Position numbers and translations under genes: made by a program. Below, piece by piece: positions 1 through 4,819 of a stretch of DNA of 14,345 nt (position 1 is the stretch's first letter; each line of letters begins with the position of its first letter). The notes beneath the pieces are model-generated. The model was not told where the DNA came from, searched no databases, and saw nothing but the letters and a program-made list of their open reading frames with translations. Origin of the DNA: an uncultured Ruminococcus sp. (lineage in GTDB: Bacteria > Bacillota > Clostridia > Oscillospirales > Acutalibacteraceae); NCBI GenBank assembly GCA_946055445.1, contig CAMGGF010000014.1:1-14345 (forward strand), in the 5' to 3' direction.

Positions 1-75
1 AGCAAACTGTGCCCGCATAGCAATCCACAAACTTTTCTATTGAGGAAATTTTTCGGTATTATTGCCCACACAGTA

Positions 76-104
76 TTGACAACGGAAAAATTCCATGATA
101 GTAT
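76..104 (+). promoter_or_regulatory. Candidate sigma-A-type promoter upstream of the 59-residue gene
   Basis: A perfect TTGACA (76-81) is followed after 17 bases by TAGTAT (99-104), which matches 4 of 6 positions of the consensus. A more A/T-rich TATAAT at 111-116 has no well-spaced -35. The first start codon of a supported gene lies about 150 bases downstream, with a terminator hairpin between, so this would be a promoter with a leader. I see no gene in 1-252. A frame ending in TGA at 40-42 may be the tail of a gene outside the window. Confidence 0.35.
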
Positions 105-141
105 ACATAATATAATATATATCAAAAATGAAAAACATATT

Positions 142-176
142 AGGTCATACCTCTCGCGAGGTGTGACCTTTTTTGT
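142..176 (+). terminator. Intrinsic terminator or attenuator hairpin
   Basis: The arms AGGTCATACCTC (142-153) and GAGGTGTGACCT (158-169) pair over 12 bases with one G-T wobble and a CGC-containing loop, followed by a T-run to 174. It can end a transcript entering from the left. It also lies between the candidate promoter at 76-104 and the gene at 253, where it would act as a leader terminator. A 12-codon frame, MKNILGHTSREV (128-166), runs through the hairpin but has no ribosome binding site that I can see. Confidence 0.7.
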
Positions 177-252
177 TGCTTGTGCAGGAAAGTTCTATTT
201 GCGTGCCGATTTACATAGTATGGAACAAAAAGCAACGAGAGGAGGCTTCACA

Positions 253-432
253 ATGGACATTATTATGCACTACCCGAAAACCGAACAAGGAAAAAACGAA
301 TTACATAAAAAAGTCGCAGAGGTCCATGTGGAAGCCGTCGACCGGTATCTCGCACAACTGCCGTGCCCGAAAGCGCAAAAGGTGGCAATCCTTCGCTCTG
401 TGGAAGAAGAACTGCGCAGAGAAAAAGCATAA
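253..432 (+). CDS. Small protein of unknown function, 59 residues
   Basis: The start is ATG 253 because a strong GAGAGGAGG lies at 236-244 with suitable spacing. The open frame extends upstream to base 40 but has no ribosome binding site there. The product begins MDIIMHYPKTEQGKNEL, is charged and mainly helical by composition, ends in EEELRREKA, and has no signal peptide or membrane segment. I do not recognise a named family. The phrase HYPKTEQGK followed by a VAEVH helix and a CPKAQK segment looks like small proteins I associate with clostridial mobile elements, but this is memory, not a search. It converges with the HTH gene, with stops only 21 bases apart. Because it lies on the presumed element side of the sigK junction, a recombination accessory role is possible but unproven. 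Confidence 0.75.
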   Translation: MDIIMHYPKTEQGKNELHKKVAEVHVEAVDRYLAQLPCPKAQKVAILRSVEEELRREKA

Positions 433-453
433 TGCCCCGAAAGGCTTTGGCGG

Positions 454-945
454 CTATTTCTGTTGCCCGCAGTGCGCAAACACCCGCAACCACAAAGGCT
501 TGGTCATTCTTATGCTTTCGTTTTCCCAGCGCTTAACGGTATTTTCACTGACATTGTTTAATTTTCCGAATGCAGATTGCGTCAAGTGAAGTTGCTTACG
601 AACGGCGCGCAACTGTCTCCCCTGCCCGTCATATAAAAATTGATTGTATTCGTCCAACAAATCGGTTATCTCCACGCCCAAAATCTGCGCAATTTGTGTT
701 AAAATATCAATCGGATAATAGTCGTGTTTTGGGTCTTCAAAATGTATATAGGTGCTTCGGCTAATCCCTGCGTAATCAGCAATTTCACGCTGTGGCAGGG
801 ATTTTTTATATCTGTAATACCGCAGTTTGTCTGCCGTTGTACGGAGGTCGGATACATTCGGATGTTGCAGGCAGAAATTTTCGGCATCTGCAATTCTCGT
901 CGGTGTTACGGCGGAAAAACTGTGCACATACAGCGGAGTTGTCAC
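454..945 (-). CDS. XRE-family regulator with two helix-turn-helix domains
   Basis: The C-terminal 130 residues contain two consecutive XRE/Cro-type domains. The first runs from KLRYYRYKKSLPQREIADYA through GISRSTYIHFE to GVEITDLLDEY. The second runs from RQLRAVRKQLHLTQSAFGKL to NTVKRWENE. No enzymatic or sensor domain is seen, so the protein is presumably a DNA-binding regulator. The start is uncertain. The frame is open to GTG 1098, inside the sigK fragment, but there is no ribosome binding site there. GTG 993 is another option. I chose GTG 945 because CAGGAAA sits 7 bases before it. The region between 945 and the sigK junction may be non-coding or an N-terminal extension. XRE regulators of this kind are common on clostridial mobile elements, which fits the adjacent sigK interruption. 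Confidence 0.7.
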   Translation of the reverse strand: MTTPLYVHSFSAVTPTRIADAENFCLQHPNVSDLRTTADKLRYYRYKKSLPQREIADYAGISRSTYIHFEDPKHDYYPIDILTQIAQILGVEITDLLDEYNQFLYDGQGRQLRAVRKQLHLTQSAFGKLNNVSENTVKRWENESIRMTKPLWLRVFAHCGQQK

Positions 946-1046
946 TATTTTTTCCTGCGATTGCCGATAAAATAGGAACAGATTGTCATTCACGCTTGAA
1001 AACAGGCTCCACGGCGCCTGCGGGTTTGAAAAAGATACGCCTTTTG

Positions 1047-1418
1047 CTACATTTTTTGAAAAAAGAGCCGCAATGTTAGGATAGGATTTTCTATACACCG
1101 CGCGGCATAGGTGGCAAGTCGCGTACCGCGCTCGCCGTTAAAAGTGTTAATCCCCTTTATTAAGCCGATTGTGCCGATGGAAATTAAATCGTCTTGGTCG
1201 GCGTAGTTTGCATAATACTTTTTAATGATATGCGCTACGAGTCGCAGATTGTGTTCAATCAGCAAATCCCGCGCCGCCGTGTCCCCCGCCGCAAAGCGTT
1301 CAAGCGCTGCGCGTTCTTCTTTGGCGGAAAGCGGTTTCGGGAAAGAACCCGCCCCCTCAATATGCAACAACAAATACAGCATATTTGACCCGATTGCCGA
1401 AAGTAACTCCCACAGCAT
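1047..1418 (-). CDS. sigK: N-terminal half of pro-sigma K (sporulation sigma factor), interrupted
   Basis: Sigma K directs late mother-cell transcription in sporulation. The frame starts at ATG 1418 with AAAAGGGGTG upstream. It has a hydrophobic N-terminus (residues 1-20) followed by GSFPKPLSAKEE, matching the pro-sequence that SpoIVFB removes in Bacillus. Next come the LLIEHNLRLVAHIIKKY helix and the core-binding and -10-recognition region 2, with DLISIGTIGLIKGI and LATYAARCIEN (to residue 111). Full-length sigma K is about 235-240 residues. Here family similarity stops after residue 111, at about base 1086, and the frame ends 12 codons later. Regions 3 and 4 are absent from the window. In B. 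subtilis the skin element splits sigK at this same ARCIEN-E position, giving spoIVCB. I read this as a spoIVCB-type half gene. A decayed pseudogene is the main alternative. Confidence 0.85.
   Translation of the reverse strand: MLWELLSAIGSNMLYLLLHIEGAGSFPKPLSAKEERAALERFAAGDTAARDLLIEHNLRLVAHIIKKYYANYADQDDLISIGTIGLIKGINTFNGERGTRLATYAARCIENPILTLRLFFQKM
1080..1097 (-). other. Presumed junction between the sigK 5' half and an intervening element
   Basis: On the minus strand the sequence reads TATAGAAAATCCTATCC. TATAGAAAAT is what sigK requires for the C-I-E-N codons. An intact gene would continue with GAA ATT for E-I, but here CC follows. The core AATGA used by the B. subtilis skin element covers the same codons. 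The short arms TATAG and CTATC around AAAATC form a weak dyad, as expected of a serine recombinase site. The other junction is not in the window. Confidence 0.5.
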
Positions 1419-1439
1419 AACAACACCCCTTTTGCCCTA

Positions 1440-1470
1440 TATATATGGGATTGGGTGTGAAATCTTGCAA
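1440..1470 (-). promoter_or_regulatory. Candidate sigK promoter
   Basis: On the minus strand TTGCAA (1470-1465) is followed after 17 bases by CATATATA (1447-1440). This can be read as a weak sigma-A promoter. It can also be read as sigma-E-like, with AAGATT as the -35 and CATATATA resembling the sigma-E -10 CATACAAT at 13 bases. A sigma-E origin would match sigK control in Bacillus, but sequence alone does not decide it. Confidence 0.35.
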
Positions 1471-1494
1471 GTCCGCAACTGAAAAAACAAACGG

Positions 1495-1530
1495 AAAAAC
1501 CGCCGAGGGAACTTTCCCCGACGGCTTTTC
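1495..1530 (-). terminator. Terminator of the ammonium channel gene
   Basis: On the minus strand the GCCG (1525-1522) and CGGC (1505-1502) arms, with inner GGGG/CCC pairing and a small internal bulge, are followed by GGTTTTT. It lies about 58 bases after the amt stop and before the sigK promoter, separating the two units. An A-run precedes it, so it may also work weakly in the other direction. Confidence 0.75.
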
Positions 1531-1587
1531 CTATGCAATAAATTAAAATGAAAAGGGGCAAATTTTAAGGCGAAATTTACCTGTTTA

Positions 1588-3306
1588 TCAGAACTGCTCG
1601 TCACCCTGTAAAGCGTCAAAACCTTCTTCACCGGTACGAACTTTAATAACATTCTCTACATCGTACACGAAAATCTTACCGTCGCCGATATTGCCGGTGT
1701 AAAGCGCTTTTTTCGCCGCTTCAACCAAAGTGCGTACAGGCACAGCGGAAACCACGATATCGACCTGTACTTTCGGATTCAAGTCCATACTTTCAATCTT
1801 AACGCCGCGATAATATCGCGTTTTGCCCTTTTGTACGCCGCAACCGAGTACTTTCGTTACGGTCATACCCGTAATACCGACCGCATCCATAGCGGCTTTA
1901 AGCGCCTCAAATCGTGACTCTTTACAGATAATCTCCACTTTGGTAATCTTCTTACCGTCCGCAGACGCGGTTTTCGGTGCGGAAACACCGGTTACAGGTA
2001 CAGCGACTTCCACAGGAACAGGTGTTTCGACAGGTGTTGCGGTATATTCAGCAAGCGTCGGGTCAAGTGCAAACTCGAAGCCTGCATATGCCGAAGCAAG
2101 ACCGTGCTCTACGCTGTCCAAACCGCTGATTTCCTCTTCCGCCGTTACGCGCAAACCGTGGAATTTTTTGATTAAAGTAAACGTGACAAGCATCATCACG
2201 GTTGTATACGCCAAAATCGAAACGACACCGAGCGCCTGCACGCCGAGTTGTCTGAATCCGCCGCCGTAGAAAAGCCCTGTATCCGTTGCAAAGAGACCGA
2301 CTGCCAAAGTGCCCCAAATGCCGTTGGCAAAGTGCACGCCGACCGCACCGACGGGGTCATCAATGTGCAATTTCAAATCGAGGACTTCCACAACAACGAC
2401 GACCCAAATCCCGGCGACCAAGCCGATGAGAATCGAACCGAGGGCATCCACATTCGCACAGCCTGCGGTTATGGCAACGAGGCCTGCCAAAGAGCCGTTC
2501 AAGGTCATAGAAACATCAGGTTTACCGTTTTTAATCCAAGTAAACACCATCGTTGCACAGGAAGCAAATGCGGGTGCAAGCGTCGTAGTCACAAAGATTT
2601 TGCCGAGCGTTGCAATGTCGGTGGCGGCGGCGCCGTTGAAACCGTACCATCCAAACCAAAGAATAAACACACCGAGCGCGCCGATAGTAATGGAATGTCC
2701 GGGAATGGCGCGCGCTTCTTTTTTGCCGTCTTTGCCGGTCACATATTTGCCGATACGCGGCCCGAGGAAAATGGCACCGATCAGCGCCGCCGTGCCGCCG
2801 ACCATATGAATCGCCGCCGAACCGGCATAATCGATAAAACCGAGTTTATAAAGCCAGCCTTGGCTGTTCCAAACCCATCCCGCTTCTATCGGATACACCA
2901 CTGCGCTGATGACTGCGCTGTAAATGCAGTATGCGCTGAACTTGGTACGCTCTGCCATCGCGCCCGAAACAATCGTTGCCGCCGTAGCACAGAACACAAG
3001 GTTAAATACAAAACTTGACCAGTTGTAATTGTCCCAATTTGCAAAAATATCCAAATTCGGCATACCGATAACGCCTGCTATGTAATCCTCTGCAAGCATC
3101 AATCCCGAGCCGAGCGTTACAAACACCACCGAGCCGATACAAAAATCCATTAAGTTTTTCATAATGATGTTGCCGGCGTTTTTGGCTCTTGTAAAGCCCG
3201 CCTCCACCATTGCAAAGCCGCATTGCATAAAGAACACCAACGCGGCGCCGATTAAAAACCACACGCCGAAGGTCAGTTCTGATACCGCTTCTGTAATTTC
3301 TGCCAT
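1588..3306 (-). CDS. amtB: Ammonium transporter fused to a C-terminal PII signalling domain
   Basis: The Amt domain (residues 1 to about 415) conducts ammonium across the membrane in trimers. It has about eleven membrane segments, D160 in the DYAGSAAIHMVGG signature, the twin pore histidines H167 and H325 (GVHFANG), and F105 and F218 as likely pore gate phenylalanines. A P/V-rich linker (about 424-450) leads to a complete PII domain (452-572). That domain has a T-loop with KGKTRYYRG, whose second Tyr aligns with the uridylylated Tyr51 of GlnB, and the ATP-site motif TGNIGDGKIFVYDVENVIKVRTG. In most bacteria the PII protein GlnK is separate and plugs the channel when nitrogen is ample, so here the regulator is tethered to its target. 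The start is ATG 3306, with GGAGGAG 7 bases upstream. The longer frame to 3393 runs through the leader hairpin and is rejected. Regulation is discussed under the leader terminator. Confidence 0.95.
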   Translation of the reverse strand: MAEITEAVSELTFGVWFLIGAALVFFMQCGFAMVEAGFTRAKNAGNIIMKNLMDFCIGSVVFVTLGSGLMLAEDYIAGVIGMPNLDIFANWDNYNWSSFVFNLVFCATAATIVSGAMAERTKFSAYCIYSAVISAVVYPIEAGWVWNSQGWLYKLGFIDYAGSAAIHMVGGTAALIGAIFLGPRIGKYVTGKDGKKEARAIPGHSITIGALGVFILWFGWYGFNGAAATDIATLGKIFVTTTLAPAFASCATMVFTWIKNGKPDVSMTLNGSLAGLVAITAGCANVDALGSILIGLVAGIWVVVVVEVLDLKLHIDDPVGAVGVHFANGIWGTLAVGLFATDTGLFYGGGFRQLGVQALGVVSILAYTTVMMLVTFTLIKKFHGLRVTAEEEISGLDSVEHGLASAYAGFEFALDPTLAEYTATPVETPVPVEVAVPVTGVSAPKTASADGKKITKVEIICKESRFEALKAAMDAVGITGMTVTKVLGCGVQKGKTRYYRGVKIESMDLNPKVQVDIVVSAVPVRTLVEAAKKALYTGNIGDGKIFVYDVENVIKVRTGEEGFDALQGDEQF

Positions 3307-3320
3307 AAATCTTCTCCTCC

Positions 3321-3364
3321 AAAAAAGAAATCGGCGCGCGAGGGCAGTTTGCCCATCGCACGCC
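3321..3364 (-). terminator. Leader terminator (attenuator) in front of amtB
   Basis: On the minus strand GGCGTGCGA (3364-3356), one unpaired T, then GGGCA pair with TGCCC and TCGCGCGCC around an AAC loop. The stem is nearly perfect, with 14 pairs and one wobble, and is followed by GATTTCTTTTTT. The ribosome binding site GGAGGAG begins at the next base. No minus-strand gene lies between this hairpin and the divergent plus-strand gene, so it cannot terminate an upstream gene and must act on the amtB transcript. Confidence 0.8.
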
Positions 3365-3420
3365 GTTGTGCAAAACAACATATTCCAAAACAAAACTCTC
3401 CGGAAAAGTAATGCAATGAG

Positions 3421-3455
3421 AAAGGCGCTGTGAAGGTTTTCTTCACAACGCCTTT
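3421..3455 (-). promoter_or_regulatory. Upstream hairpin in the amtB leader
   Basis: The arms AAAGGCGCTGTGAAG (3421-3435) and CTTCACAACGCCTTT (3441-3455) pair over 15 positions with one mismatch and a five-base loop. There is no proper T-run on either strand. On the minus strand the CGTTGTG of this hairpin can also pair with CACAACG just before the terminator stem (3370-3364). Two competing folds are therefore possible, as expected of an attenuator leader. Which ligand or protein would switch it is unknown. Confidence 0.5.
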
Positions 3456-3469
3456 GTTGTTATGCACAA

Positions 3470-3498
3470 ATGACACGCCTGTTTTTTGGTGCCGTCAA
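3470..3498 (-). promoter_or_regulatory. Candidate amtB promoter
   Basis: On the minus strand TTGACG (3498-3493), a 17-base spacer and TGTCAT (3475-3470, 4 of 6) fit a sigma-A promoter. The transcript would carry a leader of about 155 bases containing both hairpins at 3421-3455 and 3321-3364. The stretch 3307-3635 otherwise holds only regulatory sequence. Confidence 0.4.
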
Positions 3499-3609
3499 GT
3501 ATAAAATTTCAATTTTTTGTATTTTGGAAATTTTCATAATCTGTTTAACACAATATACAGCGTGTTTTATGAAAATTTTACAAGAAATATGGCAATTTGC
3601 CTACAAATC

Positions 3610-3618
3610 TGCTATACT
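3610..3618 (+). promoter_or_regulatory. Extended -10 promoter of the radical SAM gene
   Basis: TGCTATACT (3610-3618) matches the extended -10 form TGnTATAAT. There is no good -35 at the expected distance. Transcription would start at about 3625, only some 10 bases before ATG 3636. Confidence 0.5.
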
Positions 3619-3635
3619 GCCTTCGGGTGAATGAA

Positions 3636-4547
3636 ATGCTGCCGTACTATTTTTCCTTGAATGAATATTTACAAACCCGTTTTGGAGAGAAACTGTATAA
3701 ACTGTCCTTGGAAACGGGTTGCACCTGCCCAAACCGTGACGGTACTTTGGGCACGGGTGGCTGTATTTTTTGCAGTGCAGGCGGCAGCGGTGAATTTGCG
3801 CAAAAACCGCATGAAGATATGAATCTGCAAATTGAACAGGCAAAAGCACGCGTTTCGCAGAAATTCAAGGGCACGCACTATATTGCCTATTTTCAAAGTT
3901 ACACAAATACCTACGGGGATATGGACCGCTTGCGGAAAATCTATTTTACCGCTGCCGAAAACCCGTGTATTCAAGCCATTTCCATCGGCACACGCCCCGA
4001 TTGTTTGCCGCCCGAAATCCTTCAAATGCTGAAAGAATTAAACGAGGTAAAACCTGTTTTTGTGGAATTGGGCTTGCAAACAATGCACGAAAGCACGGCA
4101 CAATTCATTCGCCGCGGCTACCCCCTGCCCGTTTATGAAAAAGCCGTTTTCAACTTACACGATATTGGTATAAATGTGGTCACGCACATCATTTTAGGTT
4201 TGCCGTATGAAACGAAAGCACAAATGCTTGAAAGTGTTCGGTATGTCGGTAAAATCGGCTCAGACGGTGTGAAATTGCAATTATTGCATATTCTCAAGGG
4301 TACAGATTTGGAAACAGTTTACCGAAACGGCGAATTTCAAACGCTTACGAAAGCCGAGTATATCGACCTATTGTGTGACTGTATAGAGGTTTTGCCGCAA
4401 AACACGGTCATACATCGCCTAACAGGCGACGCGCCGAAAAAACTGTTGGTAGCCCCCCTTTGGTCGGGAAATAAAAAAGATGTCTTAAACCAAATCAACC
4501 GAACTTTTGCAGAACGCGGCATTCGGCAAGGTGCAAAAACGCCCTGA
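3636..4547 (+). CDS. Radical SAM protein of the TIGR01212 (YtqA) family
   Basis: The 303-residue protein opens with YYFSLNEYLQTRFGEKLYKL, like B. subtilis YtqA. It carries the cluster motif CPNRDGTLGTGGCIFC, with C31, C43 and C46 as likely ligands of the [4Fe-4S] cluster that cleaves S-adenosylmethionine. Other family segments are AYFQSYTNTYGD (84-95), SIGTRPDCLP (116-125), VELGLQT (143-149), ILGLPYET (186-193) and KLQLLHILKGT (213-223). Length is normal for the family. The family is widespread in Firmicutes; YtqA-like proteins have been linked to tRNA or other nucleic acid modification, but the substrate cannot be told from this sequence. ATG 3636 is chosen over TTG 3597 and GTG 3627 because homologs start at this point; the ribosome binding site is only GGGTG. 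It stands alone, divergent from amtB. Confidence 0.9.
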   Translation: MLPYYFSLNEYLQTRFGEKLYKLSLETGCTCPNRDGTLGTGGCIFCSAGGSGEFAQKPHEDMNLQIEQAKARVSQKFKGTHYIAYFQSYTNTYGDMDRLRKIYFTAAENPCIQAISIGTRPDCLPPEILQMLKELNEVKPVFVELGLQTMHESTAQFIRRGYPLPVYEKAVFNLHDIGINVVTHIILGLPYETKAQMLESVRYVGKIGSDGVKLQLLHILKGTDLETVYRNGEFQTLTKAEYIDLLCDCIEVLPQNTVIHRLTGDAPKKLLVAPLWSGNKKDVLNQINRTFAERGIRQGAKTP

Positions 4548-4570
4548 CACTTAAGTGTCGGGCGTTTTTT
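4536..4570. terminator. Bidirectional terminator shared by convergent units
   Basis: CGCCC (4540-4544) pairs with GGGCG (4560-4564), and the inside is the perfect palindrome GACACTTAAGTGTC (4546-4559). A-runs and T-runs flank both ends, so it works on both strands. It overlaps the stop codon of the radical SAM gene and ends the minus-strand transcript of the muramidase group 25 bases after the last stop. Confidence 0.9.
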
Positions 4571-4594
4571 GTTGGATTTTATATAAAAAGCAAT

Positions 4595-4792
4595 CTACAC
4601 AAGCAATATCTTATTACACTCCGTTTCAAACGGTCCGATTTTCGGGCTATCCCATTCACGGTAAGTGCCGTCGCCTATGATAACCGTATCTCCGTGCACA
4701 GCAATCTCTGCCGCCTGCCCTATCGTGCAAAAGGGATTTTCTTTTGTACCGTTTCCCGATACATCATTTGTTTGAGAAACATAATATATCAT
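4595..4792 (-). pseudogene. N-terminal remnant of a beta-helix (DUF1565-type) carbohydrate-active protein
   Basis: The 65-codon frame begins MIYYVSQTNDVSGNGTKENP and continues with FCTIGQAAEIAVHGDTVIIGDGTYREW. This is the standard opening of right-handed parallel beta-helix proteins (DUF1565/pectate-lyase-like), which normally run for several hundred residues. Here the frame stops at KIGPFETECNKILLV, just after the first coil. AAAGGTG lies about 6 bases before ATG 4792, so translation is possible. The preceding muramidase gene ends 27 bases upstream and a terminator follows the stop, so the remnant is the last cistron of that unit. I infer an old deletion that removed the rest of the gene. 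A genuine small protein kept for another reason cannot be excluded. Confidence 0.65.
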
Positions 4793-4819
4793 AAAAAACA
4801 CCTTTCGGAAATGCTGTTT

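Noticed and set aside
40..252. Upstream extension of the 59-residue gene to TTG 40
   Set aside because: No ribosome binding site at base 40, the extension covers the promoter-like and terminator sequences, and a strong ribosome binding site stands before ATG 253.
1050..1085. The PILTLR residues after the sigK junction as continued sigma K sequence
   Set aside because: They share only I-L with the expected E-I-L-M, the codons differ, and the frame stops after 12 codons. Chance similarity is more likely.
2248..3018. Plus-strand frame of 256 codons opposite the ammonium channel gene
   Set aside because: It is antisense to a gene with clear family motifs, has odd composition rich in Arg, His and Cys, and no ribosome binding site. 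It is a shadow of the codon pattern of amtB.
3421..3455. Upstream amtB hairpin as a terminator for either strand
   Set aside because: There is no T-run after the stem on the plus strand and only a broken one on the minus strand, and no gene ends close to it.
3307..3470. ANTAR-type paired hairpins in the amtB leader
   Set aside because: I searched for two small hairpins with A-x-x-G hexaloops and found none convincing, so the leader is described only by its visible stems.
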